This document shows positions 16,769 through 25,604 of a stretch of 64,000 nt of DNA, in pieces. Below the pieces are notes generated by a model. That model worked only from the letters and a program-made list of their open reading frames with translations, was not told where the DNA came from and ran no database searches. This DNA is from CAZPHU01 sp964419255 (lineage in GTDB: Bacteria > Fibrobacterota > Chitinivibrionia > Chitinivibrionales > CAYFVL01). Position 1 is the first letter of the stretch, and each line of letters begins with the position of its first letter. The DNA lies in the NCBI GenBank assembly GCA_964419255.1, contig CAYQOU010000005.1, positions 1 through 64,000 on the forward strand, given 5' to 3'. A program made the position numbers and the translations under genes.

Positions 16769-17425
16769 CTAACTACTGGTGGCTATCTCCGAGCTTGCTT
16801 TTTTCAGAAGTTCATATGCCTCACGAGCCCGCTGACGCATGACCTTTTCGCGCAACTGCTCCTGGGCCTGATCTTCCGACCTGAAATAGAGCGAATAGTA
16901 CTGAGAAGCAGATTCTAACTGCTCAAAGGCCTTGACCATATTTTGTCTACTCTGCGAATACCAGTCCTTTTCTAAGGCAAGAGAAGAAAAATCTTTCTGA
17001 AGTTCCTGTACTTTTTTCCCCGTCGCAGCAGCACGCCCGATGAGCACATCCAGCTCGACAGAAAAATCGCGCAAATCCGCGTTCATTATCGTTGTCGCCA
17101 GCCCCGTACCCCGGTTGATGGTTTCATTCAATTTTGCCGCGGCCATAAGCATCTGTTTGTTTTCTTTTAATTTCTGCTGCTGACTGCGGGCCTGCTCTTC
17201 TGCCTGCATCTTTTCTCTTTCCAACCGCCTGAATTCGGCCATTTGTTTCTGGTCAAGACCCGTGTTTACGTGCTGAACAACGGCATACACCGTTCCCGCC
17301 AGAATCAGAGTCGCTATCAGGTAGGAAAAAGAAAGTCGTGTCGGGCCATGAGCATTGATAGCTATCATGTATGCAAGAAGCGTCAAGGCTCCAAGGTTTG
17401 CCAATAAGAGGATCTCAACGGTCAT
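16769..17425 (-). CDS. Membrane protein with long coiled coil, unknown function
   Basis: From the ATG at 17425 it has 218 residues. Two hydrophobic helices lie at the N terminus (ILLLANLGALTLLAYMIAI and LSFSYLIATLILAGTVYAV). They are followed by a Gln/Glu/Lys-rich coiled coil with QMAEFRRLEREKMQAEEQAR and a second helical region to the end. This gives an inner-membrane protein with a long helical domain, whose side of the membrane is not certain. A frame from 17467 would add 14 residues that do not look like part of the membrane domain. It lies between ssb and DUF177 with its own terminator. I do not recognise a family. Confidence 0.7.
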   Translation of the reverse strand: MTVEILLLANLGALTLLAYMIAINAHGPTRLSFSYLIATLILAGTVYAVVQHVNTGLDQKQMAEFRRLEREKMQAEEQARSQQQKLKENKQMLMAAAKLNETINRGTGLATTIMNADLRDFSVELDVLIGRAAATGKKVQELQKDFSSLALEKDWYSQSRQNMVKAFEQLESASQYYSLYFRSEDQAQEQLREKVMRQRAREAYELLKKASSEIATSS

Positions 17426-17650
17426 TGAACCAACTCTCCCCGGAATGAATAAAACAGCAACAGACAATATAACTCACACACTTCAGAAAACACCCGTTTC
17501 ATTACTCATTTAGAAAGTTATATTTGATTTGATACATTTTCGTAAATATTCGAAAATTAAACTAAATAATTGTGTCCCTGAGCAGGAAATGATTGCTTTC
17601 ACCCCTGCTCATAGAGCCGGCCTTCCCGTGCTCAAAGAATCGACAGCATC

Positions 17651-18094
17651 TTAAAACGGAAGATCATCTTCAGCGATAGGATCGGGTTCGTGTACCTGAG
17701 AACTCATTTCCGGTGCGGGATGCTCCATTTGTGGACTCTGATCATAGGAACGATCGTTGCTGGAGCCGCCATTAAGAAACTGTATGCTGTTGGCAACTAT
17801 CTCTGTACGATATCGTTTATTCCCATCACGATCATCCCATGAGCGGGTCTGAATACGCCCCTCCACGTACACCGAACGGCCTTTGCGTAGATACTGGTTG
17901 GATAGTTCGGCTAAGCGCCCCCAGGCAACCACATTGTGCCATTCAGTATTGTCTTTCTTTTCACCATCACGGCCAGTATATCGCTCGGTGGTAGCCAGCG
18001 AAAATGAAGTCACATTCTGCCCACCCGGTGTCCGTCGCAGTTCCGGATCTTTTCCCAAATTGCCTATCAGGATAACCTTATTTACTCCAACCAT
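17651..18094 (-). CDS. ssb: Single-stranded DNA-binding protein
   Basis: This SSB protects single-stranded DNA in replication and repair and recruits partners through its tail. It has 147 residues from the ATG at 18094, which has GGGAGG upstream. The OB fold is plain: NKVILIGNLGKDPELR at the start, then VTSFSLATTERY, WHNVVAWGRLAEL and GRSVYVEGRIQTRSW. The Gln/Ser-rich linker ends in the acidic tip DDLPF used for binding partner proteins. A longer frame to 18133 is unlikely. It is not next to rpsF or rpsR, the common neighbours. Confidence 0.96.
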   Translation of the reverse strand: MVGVNKVILIGNLGKDPELRRTPGGQNVTSFSLATTERYTGRDGEKKDNTEWHNVVAWGRLAELSNQYLRKGRSVYVEGRIQTRSWDDRDGNKRYRTEIVANSIQFLNGGSSNDRSYDQSPQMEHPAPEMSSQVHEPDPIAEDDLPF

Positions 18095-18232
18095 ATTACC
18101 TCCCGGAAAAAATGTGTGTATAGACGAGTACACGCAACTAAATTAGTTCTCAGCCTGCCATTCATCCGTAGACATTTTCGAAAGCATGTATAATAATATG
18201 TTCGAATCCACAAGGGAATGCAAGTTTTTTCG

Positions 18233-18817
18233 TCATTTGGAATTGATAAAAAAGCTTACCCCGAAAAAACTCAGGGCAGCTATAGCAATGGCACTGCCCA
18301 GATACGCAAATGGCCTGATTCTTCCGTTATCAACCAAAGGAGTACGCAGATGTTTCCAAACGGTTAGCCGGATCGCATAGGGATTAACAAGCTCGGCCTT
18401 ATAATGCCACCCTGTTGCCATAACGACCCGCACCTGAGTCTGCATGCCATTTATCGAAAATTCGGACTCACGGGTGATAATATCCACCTCGCCGAAGATA
18501 TCTCCGTTTATCACATGTCGTTTAACCGAATCATTTTTAACAACCTTCTTATCATAGATATCCAACACCAGCTCCTGAGTCTGCTTGTCATAATATACCC
18601 AGAAAGCCTCGGGGGCTGCAGAAAATCTCAAATCAGCCGCATAAACAAGACGACTGTCAGTAATAACAGGAGCATCTGTCTGATGAATGCTATGTAAAAT
18701 GGCGGGACGCTCACTCGCAGATGCCTCACTATATGTCGCACTGTATAAAATGATACACATTGCTACACAAAGAAGAACCGGCCCGGCCAAAGAGAATGCC
18801 AGTTTCAATTGTCTCAC
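18233..18817 (-). CDS. Membrane-anchored hypothetical protein
   Basis: This 194-residue protein has an N-terminal signal-anchor (GPVLLCVAMCIILYSATY) and a C-terminal membrane helix (GSAIAIAALSFFGVSFFI). Between them is a periplasm-type domain of about 120 residues rich in beta strands (ELVLDIYDKKVV, VRVVMATGWHYKAELVNPYAIRLTV). The strand pattern and PYAIRLTVW resemble AMIN-like domains that bind envelope components, but I cannot confirm that. It precedes ssb by 138 bp on the same strand. The 280 bp upstream, shared with panB, hold no convincing gene. Confidence 0.65.
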   Translation of the reverse strand: MRQLKLAFSLAGPVLLCVAMCIILYSATYSEASASERPAILHSIHQTDAPVITDSRLVYAADLRFSAAPEAFWVYYDKQTQELVLDIYDKKVVKNDSVKRHVINGDIFGEVDIITRESEFSINGMQTQVRVVMATGWHYKAELVNPYAIRLTVWKHLRTPLVDNGRIRPFAYLGSAIAIAALSFFGVSFFINSK

Positions 18818-19052
18818 GCATTTCCTTTTATTCAGCCATTACCACTTCCGTTAATGGGGAGTTATCGATACAGCAGGATTGTCCCTTCGTTTTTCCAAAC
18901 AGCTGATATCTACAATATAAACAGGTTTTCTGAAACAAAGGCGGTATATAACCCATTTTCGGCAAAAAAAACCGAAAAGAATAATTCTTATTCACATTAT
19001 ACCATACTTTTACGCCGATTACGACATCCAATAGCCATCCGCCCCCTATCCA

Positions 19053-19058
19053 TATAAT
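19053..19058 (+). promoter_or_regulatory. Possible -10 box for panB
   Basis: TATAAT lies 42 bp before the panB start. No good -35 box is seen at the right distance, so this rests on the -10 match alone. Confidence 0.3.
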
Positions 19059-19099
19059 ATTTTTGAGTCGTTGAATCAATTTATTCACGATCGAGAAGA

Positions 19100-19930
19100 A
19101 TGAAAATTACCGTACAAGAAATTAAAAAGCGCAAACATACGCAAACTCCCCTGGTCATGCTTACCAGCTATGATTATCCGACTGCCTGTATAGAGGACCG
19201 GTGCAATGTCGATATTCAACTGGTAGGCGACAGCGTCGGGACAAATGTGCTGGGCTACGAAAGTATACGACAGGTGACCGTTGAAGATATCGAACACCAT
19301 ACCGGTGCCGTATCACGGGGCGCAAAACATTCCTTTGTGTTAAGCGATATGCCCTATAATTCGTATCAGACGCCTCGAAATGCTCTCACAACTGCAAGAC
19401 GCCTGATTAAAGCCGGGTCAGACGGTGTAAAAATAGAAGGTGAGCAGGAAGTTATTCCAATTATCCAAAGCCTGACCGATGAAGGGATCGCGGTCTGCGG
19501 CCACATTGGATACACCCCGCAAACCAAAAGCACGAGGGTACATGGCAAAAACTTCCAGGAAGCCACGATGTTGCTGGATGCGGCACGGCGAATCGAGCAG
19601 GCTGGAGCATTTGCCATCGTCCTCGAACTCATTCCTGAGCAGCTTGCGCACATGATCACTACGGCTATTTCCATACCCACCTTTGGCATCGGTGCAGGCA
19701 GGTATTGTGATGGACAAGTACAGGTTGTACTGGATATTCTGGGCATGAATAGTCGTTCTTTTCGCCATACTCACGCCTTCGGGAACCTCTCTCAGATGAT
19801 GGAAAAAGCAATAGAAGCTTACTCAACAGATGTTGCCGAAGGACGTTTCCCGACTGAAAAAAACGCCTCCCGTTTACCAGACGAAACGTTAACTAAAATT
19901 AAAAATTATATATCTTCTCAGAGTTGGTGA
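19100..19930 (+). CDS. panB: 3-methyl-2-oxobutanoate hydroxymethyltransferase
   Basis: This enzyme makes ketopantoate from 3-methyl-2-oxobutanoate and methylene-tetrahydrofolate, the first step to pantothenate and coenzyme A. At 276 residues it has family length. Seen are MLTSYDYPTA near the N terminus, the metal and substrate motif QLVGDSVGTNVLGY, SFVLSDMPYNSY, VKIEGE, GHIGYTPQ and the C-terminal GIGAGRYCDGQVQVVLDILG. It is the first gene of a plus-strand operon with the inositol-phosphatase-family gene and lepB. No panC or panD is nearby. Confidence 0.97.
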   Translation: MKITVQEIKKRKHTQTPLVMLTSYDYPTACIEDRCNVDIQLVGDSVGTNVLGYESIRQVTVEDIEHHTGAVSRGAKHSFVLSDMPYNSYQTPRNALTTARRLIKAGSDGVKIEGEQEVIPIIQSLTDEGIAVCGHIGYTPQTKSTRVHGKNFQEATMLLDAARRIEQAGAFAIVLELIPEQLAHMITTAISIPTFGIGAGRYCDGQVQVVLDILGMNSRSFRHTHAFGNLSQMMEKAIEAYSTDVAEGRFPTEKNASRLPDETLTKIKNYISSQSW

Positions 19931-19932
19931 TT

Positions 19933-20694
19933 ATGTCCTATACCGATGAACTCGGACTTCTACTGCAGGCTGCTCTAAGAGCCGGGGATATTCATCTGTC
20001 CGGCCGACCATCTCCCGAAAGCATCCATCACAAACAAGACCGATCTCCAGTCACTGAGGTAGACCGACGATGTGAGGCGCTTATTCGCGATATTCTACTC
20101 ACCCGTTATCCTCGCGACGGTTTTATGGGTGAAGAGAGTGGGGCCGTTCAGGGGAGCAGCGGCAGGCGCTGGATTGTGGACCCGGTTGATGGCACGCGCC
20201 CATTCATTCGGGGGATACCAACACACAGCGTACTCATAGCATTGGAAGATGAACAGGAGCTGGTGTGTGCGGCGATCCACCTTCCGGCCCTGAAAGAGAC
20301 GTACTGGGCAGAAAAAGGAATCGGTGCGTTCTGCAATGGAAAGCCAATACACGTGTCCACAACCGGCTCTCTGAATAGAGCAATGGGCAGCGGCCTGGGA
20401 TTTGTTGAACAGTGCGAAGAAAAGAATGGCAAAAAGTTGTTTTCACTGATGAAAAAATGGGATTACACATACGGATTTATGGATGCATACTCGTATGCCT
20501 GTGTGGCCAGCGGTAAGATCGATGCATGTGTAAACCTGCTGGATAAACCCTGGGATTGTGCAGCGGGAGCCTGCATCGTTTCGGAAGCAGGTGGTCGGTT
20601 CAGTGACATCCGGGGCGAAAATACCATTTTTAATGACACCATCGTACTTAGTAACAGTGTGATCCACGATCAAATTCTGGAACACTTCGCATAA
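19933..20694 (+). CDS. Inositol monophosphatase family phosphatase
   Basis: This Mg-dependent sugar-phosphatase-fold enzyme has 253 residues from the ATG at 19933. Metal-binding motifs are FMGEESG, IVDPVDGTRPFIRGIP and PWDCAAGACIVSEAGG. The family includes inositol monophosphatase, histidinol phosphatase and 3',5'-bisphosphate nucleotidase. The Arg-Pro after DGT, where most inositol monophosphatases have a small residue, may hint at the histidinol-phosphatase-like group, but the substrate is not settled. It starts two bases after the panB stop and 20 bp before lepB. A TTG start nine bases earlier overlapping panB is also possible. Confidence 0.85.
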   Translation: MSYTDELGLLLQAALRAGDIHLSGRPSPESIHHKQDRSPVTEVDRRCEALIRDILLTRYPRDGFMGEESGAVQGSSGRRWIVDPVDGTRPFIRGIPTHSVLIALEDEQELVCAAIHLPALKETYWAEKGIGAFCNGKPIHVSTTGSLNRAMGSGLGFVEQCEEKNGKKLFSLMKKWDYTYGFMDAYSYACVASGKIDACVNLLDKPWDCAAGACIVSEAGGRFSDIRGENTIFNDTIVLSNSVIHDQILEHFA

Positions 20695-20714
20695 ACTTTT
20701 TTTCGGAGGTTGCA

Positions 20715-21740
20715 TTGGAAAACCAGAAACAGGAGCAGCGGCGAAGCGAAAAAGCAGGTATACTCAATTTCACTCGTGAAATGTTCTCCGCTCTACTCAT
20801 GGCATTTATCGCTATCGTTTACATCATTCAGGCCTTTCGCATACCTACCGGATCCATGGAGGACAGCCTCCTGGTGGGAGATTTTCTTCTCGGGCTTAAG
20901 TTCATCTATGGTGCCCCGGTTCTTCCCTTTTCCTATCAAAAGTTCCCGGGTATCACCGATCCTGAACCAGGAGATGTTATCATTTTCAAATACCCGGGAA
21001 CAGACAGAAAAGATTATATCAAACGGTGCATAGCCGGCCCCGGCCAGACGATAGAAATCACCGGGCAGAATGTCGTTGTCGACGGCAAAACCATGCAATT
21101 GCCACCGGATGGGAAATATCAACATGACGGATATATCGAGCCGCTGGTTGCCAACTTTTCACCACTTCGCATTCCGGCCAGAGGCGATACGATAGTCGCC
21201 GACACCCTTCCCATTCGAGAATTGTTGTTTCTCAAACACCTGATCCATCAGGAGCACCCCCGTAAACAGGTCTCCCTCAAACTTCAGGTATATATCGATG
21301 GTGAGTATGCGAATGACCAGCCGCTAATCACTACACCATTCGGTCCGGGAGTATTGTCTTTTAACCAGATTGATTTTGACGCCATAGACAACTGGACGTT
21401 TTTAGAATCGATAATCGAACAGGCCAAAAACAGTTTACCCGAAAAGCAGGTTGAAATTAGAAAGTACGTCTATCTTCAGGACAAGGTTATTCACCGCTAC
21501 GTGGTTGAAAACGATAACTATTTCATGATGGGTGATAATCGTGACAATTCAATGGATTCACGATTCTGGGGATACCTTAACCGCAACTTCATTAAGGCGA
21601 AAGCCTTTATTCTCTACTTTTCGCTGGATAAGGAAGTTCCCTTCTACCTGCTGCCACTCAAAATCAGATGGAACCGTATCGGCAAGCTCATTCAATCATG
21701 GGACGGCCTGCCGGAAGCTGCCACGCAAACGTCTCAATAG
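20715..21740 (+). CDS. lepB: Signal peptidase I
   Basis: This inner-membrane protease removes signal peptides from exported proteins. It has 341 residues with one membrane helix (SALLMAFIAIVYIIQAF). The catalytic Ser47 is in IPTGSMEDSL and the catalytic Lys103 in KDYIKRCIAGPG, followed by the box D/E region GDNRDNSMDSRFWG. The insertion between Lys and box E is large. The start is a TTG with CGGAGG upstream, since no ATG fits. It is the last gene of the panB operon, closed by a strong terminator. The host encodes many exported proteins in this window, in line with its role. Confidence 0.96.
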   Translation: MENQKQEQRRSEKAGILNFTREMFSALLMAFIAIVYIIQAFRIPTGSMEDSLLVGDFLLGLKFIYGAPVLPFSYQKFPGITDPEPGDVIIFKYPGTDRKDYIKRCIAGPGQTIEITGQNVVVDGKTMQLPPDGKYQHDGYIEPLVANFSPLRIPARGDTIVADTLPIRELLFLKHLIHQEHPRKQVSLKLQVYIDGEYANDQPLITTPFGPGVLSFNQIDFDAIDNWTFLESIIEQAKNSLPEKQVEIRKYVYLQDKVIHRYVVENDNYFMMGDNRDNSMDSRFWGYLNRNFIKAKAFILYFSLDKEVPFYLLPLKIRWNRIGKLIQSWDGLPEAATQTSQ

Positions 21741-21766
21741 ATGCCTGCCTCACCTCTGCGTCATCA

Positions 21767-21799
21767 GAAAGGCCGGGGTTTTTTCCGGCCTTTCTTTTT
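21767..21799 (+). terminator. Terminator after lepB
   Basis: Perfect stem GAAAGGCCGG/CCGGCCTTTC with an eight-base loop, followed by TTTTT, 27 bp after the lepB stop. Confidence 0.92.
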
Positions 21800-21860
21800 A
21801 CATGGAAAATTGGTAGGATGGGCTAAAAAAGCGCCCGATCATTCGCCTTAACAAGAGGCG

Positions 21861-23189
21861 TTATCTGGCAGCGCGCATCAGATGCGGCTGTCCGGTAGCC
21901 TCGACCACATCCCGCCACAAAGCACTTTCAGGGTCAATCTTATTGCGTCTGCTGGTAGCAAGATGAATCGGTACATGCACCAGTCGGTTATTGAACCTGC
22001 TGATGATGCATGCTGTCTTCCCGGCCATAGCGGCATGAACGGCGTTGCTTCCCAAACGCTGGCAGTAGATGGAATCATTCGGATTAGCCGGCGCACTCCG
22101 GATAATATAACTGGGATCGATATATTTAATATTCACCTCACGGTCCCTGTTCCTAAAGTATGAAGCGATGGTATCTTTCAAAAAAAGACCTACGTCGCCC
22201 ATTTTCCTGTTTCCGGATGCATCAAAGGCAGCTGAGGCTTCCAGATGCTCCTGCCCGGCTCCTTCTGCAACCAGAATCACGGCATGGTGCCTGCGGTCAA
22301 GGCGCCTTTCCAGAGCCGCAAGAAGCCCATTTTCTCCTTCGAGGTCGAAAGGAACTTCCGGAACAAGCACAAAATTAACATCATTAATCGCAAGTGCCGT
22401 ATGGGCTGCGATAAATCCCGATTCCCTGCCCATCACTTTGACTATACCTATTCCGTCCAACGCATCGTGAGCTTCTGTATGCGCACCGGCCACCGCCTGA
22501 ACCGCGTACGAAACGGCCGTTTCAAACCCGAAAGATTTTTCTACGAAACTCAAGTCGTTATCTATGGTCTTTGGAATCCCAATGACCGAGATCTTCTTTT
22601 TTCGCCTGAATATCTCCTCCGCAATCGCCAGAGCCCCCCTCTGAGTACCATCACCCCCAATGGCAAACAGCATATTCACATCCATCCGTTCCAAAGCATC
22701 GACTATCTCTTCGGTCCTTTTTCCACCACCACGTGCAGAGCCCAGAATGGTACCTCCATGGCGGTGAATATTTGTTACTACATCGGGTGTAAGCTTTTTG
22801 GGCGGCAAATGCATCTCCGGAAGAAAACCACGATAGCCATACCGGATTCCGTAAATATCTCGTACACCATACAAATACCACAAAGACATCACGATCGAGC
22901 GAATCACATCATTAAGTCCGGGACAAAGGCCACCACAGGTCACCACCGCAGCAGAAACTTTCGAGGGATCGAAAAAAATATTCTCGCGAGGCCCCGCCAG
23001 CTCCATAAGCATACGTGGAGCAACAGGTTGAGAGCTGTTTTCGTCTGTCACATCTATGTCGTAGATTACCCGCTGATGATCTCCGACATAATTTGCGATG
23101 TAATCATCGAGGCGCTTGGATAAGATTATCGGTGAAGATTTTACGGCTTCACCAAGGACGGCTATCGAAAAATCGAGGTTTTTCTCCAT
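21861..23189 (-). CDS. 6-phosphofructokinase
   Basis: This enzyme phosphorylates fructose 6-phosphate in glycolysis. It has 442 residues and belongs to the long, plant-like/spirochaete-like PFK clade. Motifs are VVTCGGLCPGLNDVIR, LGSARGGGKRTEEIVD, AIGGDGTQRGA, GIPKTIDNDL (catalytic Asp210) and VKVMGRESGFIA. Gly181 in GGDGT favours ATP as donor, whereas Lys207 in PKTID is the residue seen in pyrophosphate enzymes. This mixed pair is also known from plant ATP enzymes, so ATP is more likely but not certain. It is monocistronic and faces lepB convergently. Confidence 0.92.
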   Translation of the reverse strand: MEKNLDFSIAVLGEAVKSSPIILSKRLDDYIANYVGDHQRVIYDIDVTDENSSQPVAPRMLMELAGPRENIFFDPSKVSAAVVTCGGLCPGLNDVIRSIVMSLWYLYGVRDIYGIRYGYRGFLPEMHLPPKKLTPDVVTNIHRHGGTILGSARGGGKRTEEIVDALERMDVNMLFAIGGDGTQRGALAIAEEIFRRKKKISVIGIPKTIDNDLSFVEKSFGFETAVSYAVQAVAGAHTEAHDALDGIGIVKVMGRESGFIAAHTALAINDVNFVLVPEVPFDLEGENGLLAALERRLDRRHHAVILVAEGAGQEHLEASAAFDASGNRKMGDVGLFLKDTIASYFRNRDREVNIKYIDPSYIIRSAPANPNDSIYCQRLGSNAVHAAMAGKTACIISRFNNRLVHVPIHLATSRRNKIDPESALWRDVVEATGQPHLMRAAR

Positions 23190-23509
23190 AAGCTTTGGAT
23201 CTCCTGGTTACTTCATGAATAAGAGGCAGAAATCACCAATGAGTAATGAAAAAACATCACCCTTTTCTAAAATACATTTCATTTTCTTTCGCTGCTTCAT
23301 GAGGCTCCCAACTCTATACTTGAATCATACCGGTTGTCGAAAAAACCTACCAGCCCGAATTGTGCGATTTTTTAGCGGCGATTCATCCACTCAAAACTGC
23401 TCAATTCAGATATTTACTTCCCCTTTGACCAAAAAGCTGCCTTCCTTGATGCGTTCAGCTTTTATTTTTACCTATTCGATTTCTTTTTCCTTTTTCCGAA
23501 TTCATTTCT
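23190..23509. other. Divergent intergenic region
   Basis: This 320-bp region lies between the divergent phosphofructokinase and Ig-like lipoprotein genes. It is AT-rich and must hold both promoters, but no clear box pair stands out. It contains a dispersed-repeat copy at 23360-23383. Confidence 0.6.
23360..23383 (+). repeat. Dispersed GCGATTCTC...GCGGCGA repeat, copy 3 (diverged)
   Basis: TTGTGCGATTTTTTAGCGGC and the following GATT match the core with changes in the middle. The flank CATCCACTC resembles the CGCACAGTG flank of other copies. Confidence 0.5.
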
Positions 23510-25327
23510 ATGTACAAATTAACTGTTTATTCGTCGCTTGTCTTTACTGCTTTTCTGCTTTTTTCTTGTGCACAGCAGGTAGCCCCCTCGGGCGGTCCCG
23601 ATGATACCACTCCACCAAACCTAATGGAATCGTCACCGGCCCTCGGGGCAACCTCCGTGAAAAGGGACGCAACCATCCGCTTCTTTTTCAGCGAATGGGT
23701 CAACCCTGCCAGTGCAAAAAGAAGTGCAACAATCTATCCACCGATAGAGGATGGCTTGAGAGTAGATGTTTCCGGCCGTACGATTACCATTAAGCCGAAG
23801 GATCAATTGCAGGATTCAACCACGTATCATGTAACGCTCACCACTGCCTTACAGGACCTCCGAGGAAATCAACTCAACTCTTCGATTGATCTCTACTTCA
23901 GCACAGGCCCCCAACTGGACAGTGGCATGGTATACGGCTGCATACCTGACGTACCATCTCTTTCCCAGAAACCTACGGTCGCCCTCTACCGCAAAGATAC
24001 CCTCGCTTTGGATAGTCAGCTTTTTATAACGCCGACATATGTAACGCAACCCGATACATTGGGAGCATACGCATTCAACCATATCAGAGCCGGATCATAT
24101 GTTTTACTAGCTTTTGTTGACCGTGACAATAACAGCAGACTGAGTTCCAGAGCCGATGAAGCCGTTTTTGCGCCGCTGAAACGCGAAATTATTGTCGATA
24201 CAACATCCGGACCGTTTATCCTCTTTCCATCAAGGGCTGATACCAGTGCGATTACTATCCAATCGCTGGAGGGCCACAGCGCTGAAGTGCTGCGGGTGCA
24301 GTGGTCAGAAGAGCCATTTTCCCGTGTGCCACCCCTTGATACTATCTGGCAGATTATTCCCCTGGACACGGCGAAAGTTTCTCCACCTTCACTCGACTCG
24401 ATTGTTCCCCTGAAAAACGGTATGAGCATGTACATCACTCTCGACTCACCAATGGATACATCATCCTATCGTCTCATTTACCCAGCGTATAGCCGCACCG
24501 ACACGCTCTCCTGGTTTGCAGACACCATACGATTTAACGGAACAACCCTACCGGACACAATTGCCCCGACTCTTACCGACAGTCAACCTAAAGGACTCAG
24601 CAGTCTCCGCCCCCGAATCAGTGTTATCTGGTCTGAGCCGGTACGCATTCTCGCATCCGAGATTGAGCTGCTTTCGATGACGGAGGATACGATTGCAGCA
24701 GATACGATTCTGTTGCGGGCAGATACTACACAATGGTCGGATTCGACCGTGCTTACTATAGATAGCGCTCTCGCCCCCGGCACCATGTTTAGAGTCAGTC
24801 TACCACGAGAGCAGGTCATTGATATCGCCGGCAACCATCCGATCGACACGGCTGATACAGCCTCTCCCGCCACAGTAGATTTTTCGTTTTCCACGCTTCC
24901 CATAGACAGTATATGCCTGATGCTTAAGGGTGGGGCACCCTGTCTTGATGGAGATGTGGACAGGGTATGGATTTTCCGACATCTGAGCCGGCAGAGTCAA
25001 TTTCTGTCATCGGACTCATCGGGGATTTTCAGGTTTGACTCGATTCCTGCAGGCAAGGGGACATTAGCCTATTTTATCGACCTTAACAACAACGGCATGC
25101 ATACGGAAGGACGACTGTTTCCCTGGCTAGCCCCCGAGCCATATTTCAGCTTCAGCGATACTGTTGAAGCCAGAGCCCTGTGGGAAATTGAAGGGATACG
25201 CGTGGATGCATGTCGCGTCTGTCCACCCCCTGGGGGAATGGAATTGAGACGGGACGATCCGGAGAGCAGAGAACAAGGAAGTAATGCAGTTCAGGAAGAT
25301 GATTTGGAAGCTGATTCTGAAAAATAA
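23510..25327 (+). CDS. Lipoprotein with N-terminal bacterial Ig-like domain
   Basis: This 605-residue lipoprotein has a signal peptide and lipobox LLFSCAQQ. The mature start APSGGPDDTTPPNLMESSPA opens a bacterial Ig-like (Big_5/SbsA-type) domain, common in Bacteroidetes and Fibrobacterota lipoproteins. It carries the FFFSEWVNPASA and STTYHVTLTTALQDLRGN pattern, and a second copy of this pattern lies near residues 345-460 (DSQPKGLSSLRPRISVIWSEPV). A third, carboxypeptidase-regulatory-like piece (FRFDSIPAGKGTLAYFIDLNNNG) is near the end. It is unusually rich in Asp, Ser and Thr. It probably faces the periplasm or cell surface as a structural or adhesion protein. Its partner is unknown. Confidence 0.85.
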   Translation: MYKLTVYSSLVFTAFLLFSCAQQVAPSGGPDDTTPPNLMESSPALGATSVKRDATIRFFFSEWVNPASAKRSATIYPPIEDGLRVDVSGRTITIKPKDQLQDSTTYHVTLTTALQDLRGNQLNSSIDLYFSTGPQLDSGMVYGCIPDVPSLSQKPTVALYRKDTLALDSQLFITPTYVTQPDTLGAYAFNHIRAGSYVLLAFVDRDNNSRLSSRADEAVFAPLKREIIVDTTSGPFILFPSRADTSAITIQSLEGHSAEVLRVQWSEEPFSRVPPLDTIWQIIPLDTAKVSPPSLDSIVPLKNGMSMYITLDSPMDTSSYRLIYPAYSRTDTLSWFADTIRFNGTTLPDTIAPTLTDSQPKGLSSLRPRISVIWSEPVRILASEIELLSMTEDTIAADTILLRADTTQWSDSTVLTIDSALAPGTMFRVSLPREQVIDIAGNHPIDTADTASPATVDFSFSTLPIDSICLMLKGGAPCLDGDVDRVWIFRHLSRQSQFLSSDSSGIFRFDSIPAGKGTLAYFIDLNNNGMHTEGRLFPWLAPEPYFSFSDTVEARALWEIEGIRVDACRVCPPPGGMELRRDDPESREQGSNAVQEDDLEADSEK

Positions 25328-25393
25328 TCGTGCCTGGAGACGCACCCGATCGAGCTGTCATGAACGCTTATTCGCGCAATTCAGGTAGAAACC

Positions 25394-25417
25394 TTGAGCG
25401 ATTCTCTCGCGGCGATT
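25394..25417 (+). repeat. Dispersed GCGATTCTC...GCGGCGA repeat, copy 4 (best match)
   Basis: GAGCGATTCTCTCGCGGCGA is complete here. Similarity to other copies continues in AAGGGGTTCAGCAATTCTGG and GGATATACCACGCGATTT, so the unit reaches about 25480. Confidence 0.8.
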
Positions 25418-25547
25418 ATCCTCATCTCCCGGATCTTAAGGGGTTCAGCAATTCTGGTTCTTCAGATGGATATACCACGCGATTTTTTAAGGCTCTTCTG
25501 CTTGCAGGTGTCGTGTGACTTATCCCTCAAAACCGCTCATCCGTATA

Positions 25548-25581
25548 TAAAAAATGCCGGTACACATTCACCCGGCATTTT
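25548..25581 (-). terminator. Terminator after rpoD (bidirectional form)
   Basis: The stem AAAATGCCGG/CCGGCATTTT has an 11-base loop. On the minus strand it ends in a T-rich run 24 bp after the rpoD stop. It could also stop plus-strand reads from the lipoprotein gene. Confidence 0.85.
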
Positions 25582-25604
25582 GTAATCCGTAGGTATCGAG
25601 AAAA

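Noticed and set aside
18828..19088. Minus-strand frame of 86 codons with several Cys
   Set aside because: It begins with GTG without a binding site, overlaps the panB promoter region and has no known relative, so it is mentioned as a possibility but not annotated.
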